Shown: positions 11,568-23,345, counted from the stretch's first letter. The stretch is DNA of 64,000 bases from Ampelomyces quisqualis (GCA_018398575.1 JAGTXZ010000003.1:1984001-2048000); one strand, 5' to 3'. Program-made: numbers and translations. The notes: generated from the sequence alone by a model not told the origin.

Positions 11568-12371
11568 ATGGCGGGCAAGATGACGCTGTACAAGCTGGTG
11601 GTGCTGGGCGACGGCGGCGTCGGCAAGACAGCCCTGACCATCCAGGTATATCCGCTCCCCGCTCCGCCCTCAGCCACCCTGACATGGACCGCTAACCCGT
11701 CACAGCTGTGCCTGAACCACTTCGTCGAGACGTACGATCCCACCATCGAAGACTCGTATCGCAAGCAGGTGCAGATCGACAGCCAGTCGTGCATGCTCGA
11801 AGTCCTAGACACCGCCGGCCAGGAAGAATACATTGCCCTGCGAGACCAGTGGATACGCGACGGCGAGGGCTTCGTCCTCGTCTACAGCATCTCGTCCCGC
11901 TCCTCGTTCGCCCGCATCCAGCGATTCCACAGCCAGATCCAGCGCGTCAAGGAGACAGCCATGGCTGGCTCACCGACATATCCCGGCTCGCCAATGAGCG
12001 CCTCTGCCCCAATCTTCGGCCAGGCGCCCGTGATGCTCGTAGGAAATAAGTGTGATCGTGTCACCGAGCGCGAGGTGTCGACACAAGAGGGACAGGCTCT
12101 AGCCAAGGATCTTGGATGTGACTTCGTCGAAGCCTCGGCCAAAAACTGTGTCAACGTCGAAAAAGCTTTCTTCGACGTCGTACGACAGCTGCGGCGACAG
12201 CGCAACCAAGGCGGCGGTCGATGGCCCACGGATGCTAGAGAGCAGCGACGTACACGTACTGGCCACAACAGGGAAGACCGTGCCAGGGTGGCAGACGGAG
12301 GACACCGCGGAAGGGGCGGCCACAACAGCAACAAACGATCAAAAGACAAGCCCAAGTGTGTCATACTGTAG
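11568..12371 (+). CDS. ras2: Ras-family small GTPase, fungal Ras2 type
   Basis: Join(11568..11645,11706..12371), 247 residues. G-domain motifs: P-loop GDGGVGKT (14-21), switch I YDPTIEDSY (36-44), DTAGQEEY (61-68, Gln65 equivalent to Ras Gln61), NKCD and SAK. The C-terminus is basic and ends in the CaaX box CVIL, where the final Leu predicts geranylgeranylation. In filamentous fungi Ras2 proteins signal through MAPK and cAMP routes in growth and development; here that is inferred from family. A short insert (AGSPTYPGSPMSASAPIFGQ) before the NKCD strand is typical of the fungal group. The 60-nt intron (11646-11705) is in frame without stops, so unspliced RNA would encode 20 extra residues. Ile69 stands where most Ras proteins have Thr or Ser. 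Confidence 0.93.
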   Translation: MAGKMTLYKLVVLGDGGVGKTALTIQVYPLPAPPSATLTWTANPSQLCLNHFVETYDPTIEDSYRKQVQIDSQSCMLEVLDTAGQEEYIALRDQWIRDGEGFVLVYSISSRSSFARIQRFHSQIQRVKETAMAGSPTYPGSPMSASAPIFGQAPVMLVGNKCDRVTEREVSTQEGQALAKDLGCDFVEASAKNCVNVEKAFFDVVRQLRRQRNQGGGRWPTDAREQRRTRTGHNREDRARVADGGHRGRGGHNSNKRSKDKPKCVIL

Positions 12372-12839
12372 GCACAACCCACCCGTGTGTCGCGCTATAC
12401 TTTTTGGAAGCAAGGCATGAGCATTCTTTTTTGTCATCTACATATTTGGATTACAGCGCTTAACGAGCCACGATCCTGGCGGTTTCTCTGATAGAAAGCA
12501 CTCTGCACTGGCGTCGGCATAAGAGCGGCGTTTATCACTGCAACGCATCAATAGGCTCCATCAGGTTTGCATGAGGCCCAAGGAGTTCTGGAGCACTTTG
12601 AATAGCAACTCGATGGCACACCCATTGTTATGAGTAAGACCCGTGTACAAGCATAGTCCTGTACGATGCTGTACGGCTGAATTGAGGGTGTTGTAGACTG
12701 AAGAAGGCAAGTTCTGCGCAATCAGGTTGTAGCAAAAGCAAGCAAGCTTCAGGAAGAGGACAAAAACTTGGCATAGCACAAAACGTCAAGAAAAAGTCAT
12801 GGTTCAGGTTCGAGTTTTGCTTTTGGCCAGAGATACCTT
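12372..12839. other. 3' flank of ras2
   Basis: Normal-composition DNA between the ras2 stop and the AT-rich island. No gene recognised. Confidence 0.5.
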
Positions 12840-13515
12840 TTCAATTTAGTTAAACTTTTATAAATAGCTTATATGCCCTAATTCTAATTCTACCTTACCT
12901 TACTCTACCAAAAATAAGTACTATAGTTAAACCCTCTATATAGAAAGAGAGTTTACATTCTAGTATTATATTATATTATTAGAGAAGAGTTCTAAATACC
13001 TAAAAAAAGTATAAAAATCTCTTATAAAATTTATATAACAAATATAAGAAATATAACAAATATATTTATATATATAATATATAAATTAAAAATAACTCTA
13101 GTATATTGTTAGCTTAATAATATTTATTTATAAGTTTATATAAAAATAAATTTCTATACTAAAGCTATATAAGAGAAATTATCCTACTTCTACTTTAACT
13201 ACTATATTAAACTTGTTACTTTTATAGTAACTTTCTTATATTCTCTTAAGATTCTTAAATTCTATATTAGTAAGAGTAGTATTTTATTATTTTTCTATCT
13301 AGATACAGTTATAGAAAGTTTAAAAATATATACTAAGATTTTACTAAGATAGATTATAAGCTAAGCTTACAATTATTAATAAAATCTAATAATCTTTAGC
13401 AAGTATTCCTTTTCTATATAGTATAGTAAAGTGCTACTTAGAATTATTCTAAAGGTATTTATACTAGTTTAAGTATTATTGCTTTACTAATTGTAATACT
13501 TACAGTAATATTGCA
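12840..13515. repeat. Small AT-rich island, probable RIP-degraded transposon remnant
   Basis: Composition changes abruptly to very AT-rich, TA-dense and CA/TG-poor DNA, like the large block beyond 20 kb. It contains no frame of note. It sits between the 3' ends of ras2 and the Zn2Cys6 gene, a tolerated place for an insertion. No terminal repeats or target duplication could be identified, so the element type is unknown. Confidence 0.65.
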
Positions 13516-13518
13516 CTA

Positions 13519-15802
13519 CTAGTCTAGATAGGAAATGTGTCTGAATCCTTGCACTATGTTTGCAAGTCGTCCTGGCCCAGGAGGCTCGTTTAGATTAACG
13601 ACAGGTATGACATAATCTGATATAACCCTTTGCGAGCGGTCTATAGCCTGGTCAAGAGTATTTGGAGCTCTTAAACTCACGAATTGTCCAACTAGGTTTT
13701 GGTTCTCAGAGCTTAGCCGATTCTTCATGACATCAAAGACCACTCCCGAGAGATAAAAGTTCCTCGACTGATCATGAAGACCCTTGAGACACAAGATGAG
13801 TGTCGAACGCAGAGTCTCGGTTTCTTCGCGGGCTGTTTGGTGTAGCTCTGGATGTCGTTCGATTTGCGCAAGCCGTGCAAGGGTCACATTAGCTAGATGA
13901 ACCAAGTGAACCAGTAGCATAGAGTCGTATGCCTCGAAACCATGTCGCAAGTAATATATGCGTAGTAGACTTTCGAGTTGTGCTGTCGCTTGCGCGTTGA
14001 TGTCTTTCGCTGTGCTGGTCTGACTTTCGGTCAAAGGGCTTCCATCGTTCTCCAGGGACGATAGTTGAGCGTCAAATAACATGATTATGGTGCTGTAGAA
14101 CTCGCAGCTGTGGGTACATGAGTTTGTGCTACGTTTGGGGAAAGCCACCGGCGTCACCTACTGTAATTTGATGTGTGAAGGGTACACCAAAGCACGGTGC
14201 GAAAGCACTGCGGGCAAAGCTGTATACCAAGCCTGCAATCGTTCTTGGTATACCAAAACTTGGCTCCAAGGCATCTTCTGTGGAGCCTCGCCGCCGATGA
14301 AGCTAACCGCGCAGATGTCCCGCATTATGATGCGGAGCTCGCTCAGCGCTTTCATGCTGTAGCCAAATCCCAGCGGATAGAGCAACTTGTCCGATGGATA
14401 ACGCAACCATACTTCACTGTACCATCTTGTACTTTGCTCAACGTTGGGAAGATGATGGGGCGGAGGGCGAAAAAGATGCGGCGGTTTGAAATAGTAGTAG
14501 CTTTGCATCCTGTGCACATTCCAGTGTCAGTTGCACGACGTCAGTGCTGATGGTCCTTGTCATGGCAGACACTCACGTTAGCCAGGTTGAAACGCCCCAC
14601 GCAGTGAAGGCTTTCGCATCCTTGATCCTCTGATCTCCGTTTAGAGGTGCGCGAAAAACACCCAGATCTTGTGCTATGGTCAGAGCCTTCCGGGCATAAG
14701 CAATACCGGGCTTGTCGTGGCCATTGACGTCCATAGCGGAGCTGATCAGACAGCCGGCGTGGACGGTGGTCAATTTCAGTTCATCGTCCTCGAGCTCCCA
14801 TAGCCTTTTGGCTTCTGCGAGGAAACGATATGTGAGAGTGTCTGGATCCCAGAAATGGGTGCTGTTGATGAGTATTCGCGAGCATGTCTGACCGAGATCA
14901 GAGGAGGCTACCTGCGTGCAGCGGACATGGCAACTTACAGATGCTTTGGCTAGAAGAGCATTTACCAATAGAGGCGAACATAATCTGTTACTTCCAGACA
15001 CCATGTCCTCGAGGAAGTAGTCCTTGTGAAAGATGAACTCCCACGGATACTGGAACATGAAGTAACTCTCAAGAAGCTTCCTCAGCAAAAGATCATTGGA
15101 GCTCACTGTCGTCCATTGCGAGGGTCGAGCTTCGGAAAGCAAGGGGTCAACGATTTCAGCAGCGAACAGTGGTTTGGAATAGTTGCTCTGGCGTGCAACA
15201 ATGTTTGGGTGGGCAACCTCTGCTGTCTGATCTGCTGCCTGGACGGCCTCAAAGAGGTGGGAGTTGAAATATATGCTCTCACGAAGTGCTGTCGGTATGG
15301 CACTCACATAGGGAAACTCGAATCGCGTACGCGTCTCTGGAGCAATCGAGAGGCCCAGGACGAGACTGCCTTCCTGGACATGACGGACGAGGTTCTCGGC
15401 CTTGGCTCCTGTCCGGATGCGACGAAAGATGTCGGCAGCGTCTCGCTCTGTCATAATCTGCAGCATGTCGTAGAGCTCTTCCTGGGCTGTGCGTCTCTCC
15501 TTGAGTTCCTGGTACCTGCGTCGGATCTGGCGCGCTTCGGTCTCACCGTAGCGGCAGTCGGTATCGCGAGCCACGCAGGCGCTGCAGCGTGGACTCGCGC
15601 TATCGCACTGTCGCACGGTCAAAATGGGGAGGTCTCCTTGTGGGAGGCAAGCACTCGCTTTCGACTTACGTGTTCGGCATACCTCACACGCGTTGGCACG
15701 CAGGGATTTGCGCGAGCGGACCGGTTCCTGGTGGCCGCCGGCTGGAGCGGGGAGGAGCGGGCGCAACGGCGATGGGTGTTCTTTTCGAGGTTGCCGTTCC
15801 AT
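13519..15802 (-). CDS. Zn(II)2Cys6 fungal-specific transcription factor
   Basis: Complement(join(13519..14107,14162..14509,14577..15607,15659..15802)), 703 residues. The zinc cluster is C-x2-C-x6-C-x6-C-x2-C-x6-C at about 39, 42, 49, 56, 59 and 66 (ACEVCRTRKSK joined to CDSASPRCSAC), followed by RRRYQELKERR, a likely linker/dimerisation helix, then a fungal transcription-factor middle region (SYFMFQYPWEFIFHKDYF, AWGVSTWL, YYYFKPP). Target genes are unknown. Introns: 15608-15658 (GC-AG, 51 nt, in frame), 14510-14576 (67 nt) and 14108-14161 (54 nt). Skipping the first would put 17 residues between cysteines 2 and 3. The last codons (SYLD, stop at 13519-13521) lie at the edge of the AT-rich island, so the original C-terminus may have been altered. 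Divergent from aip1. Confidence 0.88.
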
Positions 15803-16240
15803 GTCGTTTTGGGGGACAGCCGTGCCAGGCAGCGAGGTTTACGTTTTTCTGCTCAGGGAGCATGTGGCAGACAGAGACTCTCCAGACCGAGAGGGAACGC
15901 GCCAACAAGAGGCCCTTGCCCTTGGGGGCAACCGTCCTGGCGTGCATCGCGATCTCGCTTCGTGTGGCGTGATGGAGTGCTGCTCCGACCCTGGACCGTC
16001 GTCTGGGCAGCGACAGCGCGCAGCGTGGTGGAGTGGAGAGCGACTGGGCGGCGGGTTGGGCCGGGCCAGTCGGAAGAGTCTGTGGAGGAACTCGTATCGA
16101 GGAATGCACAGACCCGGAGGAAAGCATGGGGCTTGGCGCGCCGGCGTCACCAGCACCACCAGCGGCGTGGAAGCTGACCTCATTATTCATCCATCTGCCT
16201 CGATACGACGTGACTCTCGTGACTCAGCACTGCACCCGCC
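15803..16240. promoter_or_regulatory. Shared upstream region of the Zn2Cys6 gene and aip1
   Basis: 438 bp between two divergent start codons must contain both promoters. No single motif stands out. Confidence 0.5.
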
Positions 16241-18224
16241 ATGTCGCTTGTCTCAGGTATGCCTTGCTGCCCCCTTCCGCGCGGCTTCCCTCTGAGTCCT
16301 GACTGCCCGCTGCCCCAGACGCCATCTGGGCTGCCTCCCCGACTACGACCCGCGGGCAGCCGACGCCCCTCTCCTCAGACCCCAAGGGCGAGCGGATTGC
16401 GTACGCGGTAGGCCTGTCCTGCTCCTCCCTCTGCCCCTGAGCACTGAAACCCCCACGACGGCGCATGCAACCAGCCCGACCCAGAGCTGACCAGACCGCC
16501 TCCAGTCAGGCAAGTCCATCTTCCTGCGCTCCATCGACGACCCCGCCGCCAGTCAACAATACACGCAGCACACGGCCCAGACCACCGTTGCTCGCTTCTC
16601 GCCGTCGGGCTTCTACGTCGCCAGCGGCGACGTCTCGGGCGCCGTCAAGGTCTGGGACTGCGCCGGCGAGGGCGCGACCAAAGGCGACTACCACATCATC
16701 GCTGGCCGCATAAACGACATCGCCTGGGACGGCGACTCGCAGCGCATCATCGCCGTCGGCGACGGCAAGGAGCGCTTTGGCCACTGCATCACAGCAGACA
16801 GCGGCAACAGCGTCGGCGAAATCTCTGGACACTCGTCGCAGATCAACACCGTCTCCATCCGCCAGCAGCGCCCTCTGCGCGCGGCGACCGGCTCCGACGA
16901 CACCAGCATCGTCTTCTACCACGGCGCCCCCTTCAAGTTCAACACCAGCCTGCGAGGCCAGCACAACCGCTTCGTCTACGGCACCGCCTTCGCCCCCGAC
17001 GGCTCCGTCTTCGCCAGCGTCGGAGCCGACAAGCGCATCTGGCTATACGACGGCCGCACTGGCGAGGCAAAAGGAAGCATTGGGGAAGGCGTTCACACCG
17101 GCAGCATCTTTGGCATATCGTGGGCCAAGGACTCTAAAAGGTTTGTCACCGCTAGTGCTGACCAGACGGTGCGCATATGGGACCCGGAAGCAGGCAAGGC
17201 TGTGCAGACGTGGCGCATGGGTGAAGAGGGTGTCGTAAGCATCCTCGACCAGCAAGTCGGCGTTGTCTGGCCGCCTGGCCGCCGTGACGGGCAAGTCATC
17301 AGTGTCGACTTGGAAGGAAACCTGAATTATCTCGTAGAGGGCAGTCAGAAGCCCACGCGCGTGGTGCGAGGTCACCAAAAGAACATCACGGCAGCAGGCA
17401 TCTCAGGCTCGACATTTGCCACAGGAAGCTATGAGGGCCGTGTCCTGGCTTGGGACCTCTCCACAGGCCTTGCAGACAAGGTTGAGGGCGCATCCCACTC
17501 CAACTACGTTGCTGGCATAGCGACCGCCGAGTCTGTGAGCGAGGCCGAGCTCTACACAGTGGGCTGGGATGACACGTTAAGATCCATATCTGTGCCAACC
17601 AAAATCTTCATCGGACAAGCTACCGAACTCGGCTCTCAGCCCAAGGGTCTGGCGGTCACGTCTGGGCTTGTTCTCGTCCTGTCTTCCGACTCCATTGCTG
17701 TCTATCAAGACGGCTCCAAAGCAACTTCGTTTCCCACCTCGTATGCGCCCACAGCTATTACAGCACATGGCTTCACTGTTGCGGTCGGTGGTGATGACAA
17801 GCTGGTGCACATCTACACGCTATCCGGCACAGCTCTCAAAGAAACGGACACTGTTCTACGCCGCGCCACTTCCGCTGTTTCCGCTCTCGCATTTTCCGCG
17901 AGTGGCCAGAAGCTCGCAGTAGGTGCCGGTAATGGCAAAGTATATGCCTTCGAAGCCGCCGGAGAGTACAAACTCATTACGGATAGATGGAGTGCACATA
18001 CCGCGCGCATCACCTGTCTGGCATGGGATGAGAGCGAGAAACATGCTGCAAGTGGCAGCCTCGACACGAACGTAATGGTCTGGAGCACTGAAGACCCTGG
18101 CAAACGAATCAAGGCACTCAACGCTCACAAGGATGGAGTCGCTGGTGTGGCATGGGCAGCGGCTGGCAAGGTCATTAGCGCAGGTGGTGATGCAAGTATT
18201 AAGGTGTGGTCCATCAACGCGTGA
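16241..18224 (+). CDS. aip1: Actin-interacting protein 1 (WD40 repeat, cofilin cofactor)
   Basis: Join(16241..16256,16319..16407,16506..18224), 607 residues, the usual Aip1 length. Aip1 is a two-propeller WD40 protein that works with cofilin to disassemble actin filaments. Exons join as MSLVSDAIWAASP, then LSSDPKGERIAYA, then SGKSIFLRSIDD. WD-type repeats are visible throughout, e.g. VKVWDCAGEG, VFYHGAPFKFNTSLRGQHNRFV, KRIWLYDG, VRIWDPEAG, VLAWDLSTG, NVMVWSTEDPG and the final IKVWSINA. Introns: 16257-16318 (62 nt) and 16408-16505 (98 nt), both GT-AG. The start is set by the short first exon, because the main exon has no in-frame ATG before the first propeller. It is strongly conserved and well supported. 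Confidence 0.95.
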
Positions 18225-19320
18225 TGGCCTCCTTCGCCACGAGTGGTCAATGTTGCTGATCTCATGGACGATACTGGATTTCAGAGACGAAGCGCAACAG
18301 ACAGAGTCTCGAAACTGGCGCGGCTCTGCAAATTGTGAGGCGAACAGCGCAAACACAACAAGACAGCTTGCGGACTTCTGAAGGCGCGGAACTCTCGCAG
18401 TGCGCATCTCAGACTTACACCCATCAAAATGGTAACGAGGGTCGTACAGCGGATTATATACATGCACTGCACTTGCATGTCTAGTAGATGTCCATCGATT
18501 CAAGATGTGTGCGTGAGTCGTGTCATACTGCGCATCTACGAGACTCGGTTGAAGTAGAGTTGCATGTTCTAAGAAAGCCGATCGCACCACGTCACGATGT
18601 CGGGCGTGGAACTTGCTGTGTTTATATCATGCATGTACCGCCCGCAGTAGACGGGACGTTATCTAGGCTGTGTCGGCTGTGCACGTCTGATTAGTCCGTT
18701 AGACTCCAGCCTGGTTGGCCTCATTTGCCTTCTCACAGAGGTATGCCTCACTGTTCGTGCGCCACATAGAGAAAGTACAGCAGCATGCATACAAACTGAG
18801 AGAAGGTCCTTCGAACTGATACAGCGGCAGCCGTATGCAAGGGGTCGCGCCCCGACTGCAAATAAGATTGGGTATAACACACGCTTAACTTGTCTTCATG
18901 CAACGCAGCGCTTCTCTTTCACTCTACCGTCCACCCACTTGAGCCCAGCAGATACTACACGATTGAAAGTGCGATATCGTAGTGCTGGCTTCAATCACTG
19001 ACTGCATACCTTGCTACATGGCTCTGTTAGCGATTTCGGGCCCTATGTACTTCACTGACAATGGTCGTGACGTACCGCCTTATCATCATTCCAACAGCCG
19101 AGAACTCGGCTCCAACGGCACAGACCCTATTGAAAGCACTTTCATCTCGCAGAAAAATGCTGGGCGTCATCAATCTTCACCAATTTAACGTTGCCGACAC
19201 GATCAACATCTCTCATGCTCAAACTCGAGCGGGGCTAATGCTAAAAATACCTCCTCGCATCAGGCTGAGGCTCAGCCTTGCTTGATGCTTCACGGATGAA
19301 CACAAACAGTTTCACGATAC
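18225..19320. other. Intergenic region downstream of aip1
   Basis: About 1.1 kb, normal to slightly AT-rich, with only short unconvincing frames. No RNA gene or repeat recognised. Confidence 0.45.
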
Positions 19321-19329
19321 ATCTAGTGA

Positions 19330-20101
19330 ACATGGAGCATACTCCCTCTCAGTTCTCCTCGTCTTCCGGTGGGCAACAGTATCATGACCAGCATCAGGCA
19401 TCGTTTGCGCAGATATCGATCTCAAACGCTGCCGGAGTGCCACGCCAATCAACTCGGTGCTCAAGTTTATCAACGGGCTACAGGACACGGTTGACTACTT
19501 CGTACGCCTCCGCAGACACGCTTAGTTCAGGTGCAACTTGACCACGCGCGCGGCGCGCCACTCGTCTCTAGACACCGAATGCGCACTACCAACACATCTA
19601 GCGAAATCTCTGGTCCCGATGGATTCAGTCGGTTCGGCCGATACTTTTGAAACGGAAGAGGTGCGATCAATCAGGTCAGCAGATGGCAGTGGTACGCGCG
19701 AGTTGTTTGGTCACGGTGTTGCTTACGATAAGTAAGTCAGCTTCATTCTTTACTGAGTCGTGCTCAAGAATTACCGTCCCATCTACCCATAATTATCGAC
19801 AACGAAGCTTTCTCTACCCCGGGCGGACTGTTTAATTCAGCTATCTTCAACTCGCCACTCAATCAAAGTCTTCAACGACTTGTACCAGCACAGCCCAGGC
19901 CATCATAGGGGACAAACATAGCCAATGAAACGCGACGACCTCCTACGATTAGTAGACAGTATCATCTTCAAACCACATCAGGAACTCCTAACCTCGCCAA
20001 TCAAAAGGCCATCTGATTTTCGCCACCAAGTCTCCGGTTTCGATGTTCACAGCAGATTCCCATCCTCTATTACAAGCCTCTTAGCTACCGCATGCCTATA
20101 A
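19330..20101 (+). pseudogene. Possible degraded or multi-exon protein gene at the edge of the AT-rich block
   Basis: Three stretches look protein-like but do not join simply: frame fragments around 19,330-19,500 (one containing PINSVLKFINGLQDTVDYF before a TAG), 19,538-19,735 (containing MDSVGSADTFETEEVRSIRS and ending beside a GTAAGT donor-like site), and a 58-codon frame at 19,925-20,101 starting MKRDDLLRLVDSIIF. The last stop lies about 100 bp before composition collapses. This could be a gene whose 3' part was lost to the transposon block, or chance. No family is recognised. Confidence 0.2.
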
Positions 20102-20446
20102 TACAGCAAGCCAGAATATTCTAGCTATAGACCGAGCGCAACTATTCCTGCCTAGAAAATCGTTCTAGTAATTGCGAACCGCGTTTAAAACTACACATTA
20201 TCCTGTGCTATGCTATTACTATACTAGAATGCACAACTTGCAGTTTAAGTTAATATTTAAGTATAGTACTCTTCTTTAAACAGATTGTTAGCGTTAGGTA
20301 GCCTAAATTAGCGTGTAATAGAGGTGTAATAGGAGTATAATAGAGTTAGAGAGTAAGCTTTAGGCAGCTTCTATCTAATCTTTGCAATATTAAGTTAATC
20401 TATCTTATATTTACTACTCTTCTATCTACGCTAGTAGATAGGTTAG

Positions 20447-20580
20447 AGTAGAGGTTAGGTAGGGTTTAAAGTAAAGTAACCTACCTCTAACCTAACCTCT
20501 ACCTAAGCTAAAAAAATTAGCGCTAGTAGTAGAGTTAGGTTAGGTTGTATAGAGTATAGGTAAAAGTTAGGTTATTAATT
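20447..20580. repeat. GTTAGG-rich imperfect palindrome
   Basis: AGAGGTTAGGTAGGGTTT is followed within about 10 bp by an imperfect reverse complement (AACCTACCTCTAACCT), then GTTAGGTTAGGTTG. A similar GTTAGG-rich tract with a shared AGGTTAGGTT..ATAGA core occurs at about 37,030-37,190. Possibly the terminal region of an unrecognised element. Confidence 0.4.
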
Positions 20581-20584
20581 TTTT

Positions 20585-22408
20585 AGGTAATTTGCGCAGG
20601 TATTCTTAGAGTAATTATACTATTAGTACTTATAAGGTTTCTTCTACTAAGAAAAGTATTAGTTAATTTTACTACTATAATATATTAGGTAGTAGTTGCT
20701 ATTATACGCTGTTTATAATAGAAGTCTATGTTTTAGATTACAAGAATTCTATAAGTATCTATCTATAAGTAGAATTTAATACAGTTTATTTACCTTTCTA
20801 TTCTAGTACTCTATAGGCATAGAGATTAGTACTAATACTTACCTATTATTAGTATAGTATATCTACTTTATATATAAGTTATAGCACGTCTTATATAGTC
20901 TATTTACGTCTACCTCTTAATATAGTTTTCTAACTATTATATTCTAGCGTACTAGTTTAGAGCTTAATAGTAGTAAGTGTATATCTAGCTTATCTAGTAT
21001 AAGTTCTTAGTTTTCCTAAGTATTATAGACTCTTATAGTTTCTTATTAGTCCTATATCTTATAGATTCTGTTTCCTAAGTATAGTAATTATTTCTTTTCT
21101 ATAACTCTATTTATATTTAGAAAGTACTTATTTATCTAAAGAGTATAATATACTTATAGAGATTAGTAATATTATTCTATATATTTCTAGTTAACTTTGT
21201 TAGTTTAGTTATACTAGTTATAGATGTTTTGTTATATTTATAGTAGAAGTAATTCTATCTATTAGAATTGTTTAATATTATAGTTCTATTTCTAGTTATA
21301 GAATAATATAGTGTTAGTTAAGACTTAGTTATTAGATAATATAGTAGAGGTATCTTTTATCTATTCTACTATTAGTAGTCTGTTAGTTATTTAGATAATA
21401 GGTTAATTATTAATTACAATCTATTCTTTAATATTTTCTTTTAAAGTATTAGTTAATATATTAAGCTAGCGTGTAACTTTATTCTTAGAGTAATAGTCTT
21501 ACGTATAGTGTTTAACTTTATTATAGTTATAATAGGTAATCTTATTCTTATTAGGCTTATCTCTTAGTAGTTGTTTCTTTAGGTAACTTTTCTATTCTAG
21601 GCCTTTATTAAAGTTGTCTAAGTGTATATAGCTTTAGGTCTATACTTTAAGTATACTTCTAGTAGACGTAGTTAATAGGTTCTTTATCTTAAGTAGTAGT
21701 ACTATTATTCTTTATTTAGTTGTATTTATCTCTAATATCTTTTATTTAAGTAAAATCCTTTATATTTCTATAGTAAACGTAAGAAGTATAATCTATCTTT
21801 AAGTACTAGTTTATAAAGTTTATTATCTAGGTAGATAGCTTTATTCTAAATTTCTTTAAGAGTAGTAATATATATTCTAGTGCGTATAAGTTTAGCTTAT
21901 ATAGTAGGCTTAAGACCTTACTTATATATATATATTAGAGTAGTATTATTCTACTAGATTTGTTTAGCGTATTACTAAAAAACATTAGTATAGTTAGTAG
22001 CTTTTTAGGTTTGTTTTAGACTTTAGATTTTTTGTTCTGTAATTACAGATTCTTTAAGAGGTAAAAAGATCTGTTATAAGTATATTTTAAACGTTTACTA
22101 GTCTTTTATAAGATTAGTATTATTTATATCTATAATATTATTATCTATATACTTCTAGATAATTAGAAGTATGTATTTCTTAGTGTTGTCTTTTATATAA
22201 TTTATAGTAAGAATTACTTTATTATTATTTCTAATCTTATCTCCTTCTACGTAGAAGTACCTATTAAACTAGAGAATCTAGGGTTTAAGTTTATTGCAGT
22301 TTCTATAGTAGAGATTAGGTTTATTAACCTTAAGTCTAAGTTATTCTACTTAGAAATGCTTAGGTATATCTATTGTAATATTACTGCTTATTATAAGAGT
22401 ATTTAAAG
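20585..22408 (-). mobile_element. Second copy of the W-family 5' internal (gag) region, degraded
   Basis: Bases 20,585-22,408 match 46,430-48,258 almost throughout, and both run into the same LTR family (starting TGTTAAGAC). By comparison with W, this is the gag-side interior of a minus-strand Ty3/gypsy element, fragmentary here because the pol part is not adjacent. No intact frame. Confidence 0.65.
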
Positions 22409-22830
22409 TGTTAAGACTATTAGTCTAGTAGTAAATAATAAGAATGCTAGTATAAACTAAAGGTATAGCTAAGGTTAGTTTTTGCAGATAGGTGTAGAGT
22501 TACTTTAGATATAGAAAGTATTGTTACTAAGATAGTAAAGGCTAAGGCTTTTTAAAAAGAGTAATAATAGTTAAATAGCTAGTTACTAACTTAAGTATTT
22601 GTAATATAAGTTAAATATAATAAACTATAGAAGCTTATTATCTAAGTTTATATACTTATAGTTATCTTATTATCTTATAGTGTCTTATATAGTCTTATAG
22701 ATTTTCTTTATAAAACTTTATAAGATTCTTAAGACTATAAGACTTATAACTTATTACGTAATAGGTTAGTATCTTAGTAACTCTATATACCTAAGTCTAG
22801 AAACTACTTAATTTCTATTGCGATTAAAAG
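22409..22830 (-). repeat. Diverged W-family LTR
   Basis: Begins TGTTAAGACTATTAGTCTAG and matches the LTRs at 34,397, 40,826 and 48,259 closely for about 230 bp, then only loosely. The right end is approximate. It adjoins the gag-side fragment on its left as the 5' LTR of a minus-strand element. Confidence 0.6.
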
Positions 22831-22839
22831 GTAGGTACT

Positions 22840-23345
22840 TAAGGTACTGCCTTCTATCTAATATGTAAGATCGTAACAGGTACTTAAAGAGATACTTCTT
22901 AGTTTTATACTACTTTATTGTAAATATATAGAAGCTACTATAGTAATAGAAACTCTTAAGGTTCTTTATAATATATATACTATAAAGCGTCTTTTAGCTA
23001 TTATAATAGATAGTACTAGTTATAATAGTACTCTTAAATATTTTTTTAGAACTAGCTACTATAAAAAAGAATCTATTAGAACTTATATAAAATATAACTC
23101 TATACTTAGCTTATAATATTAATCTAGTAGTGCAGGATATTATATACTACTTATAACTATTAGGTTTTATAGACCTTAGGGTAGTAAACATACTAGAGTA
23201 TAAATACATTAGTAAAGTTTAGATATATATATATCTTTTTCTAACTTTCTTTATAAGGTAGATACTTATTTATTATCTTTATTTATTATATACTAATATT
23301 AGTATAGCTATATACTATCTATATAGTAATTAATCTATTACTCTA
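22840..23345 (+). pseudogene. hAT-family transposase fragment
   Basis: The forward frame shows a hAT-like pattern: LAIIIDSTSYNSTLKY resembles the hAT DNASNN region, and ESIRTYIKYN followed by N-x-L-x-VQD-like residues resembles the CxxHxxNLxVxD region after allowing for RIP changes. The same sequence occurs reverse-complemented at about 56,175-56,731. Stops throughout, so it is dead. Similarity to the other copy ends at about 23,345, where a gypsy pol fragment begins. Confidence 0.6.

Noticed and set aside
15661..15670. GTAAGT as donor of the first transcription factor intron
   Set aside because: Joining it to the acceptor at 15,608 gives an immediate stop; the GC donor restores the exact zinc-cluster spacing.
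15026..16302. Long plus-strand frames opposite the transcription factor and its promoter
   Set aside because: The minus strand has the zinc cluster and conserved splice structure; the plus-strand frames are shadows.
1..20200. tRNA genes or CRISPR arrays
   Set aside because: No cloverleaf-like A/B box pair or regular spacer repeat was recognised by eye; CRISPR is not expected in a fungus. A tRNA scan would be decisive.
20440..20580. GTTAGG repeats as telomere sequence
   Set aside because: Fungal telomeres are uniform TTAGGG arrays; this tract is irregular, palindromic and internal.
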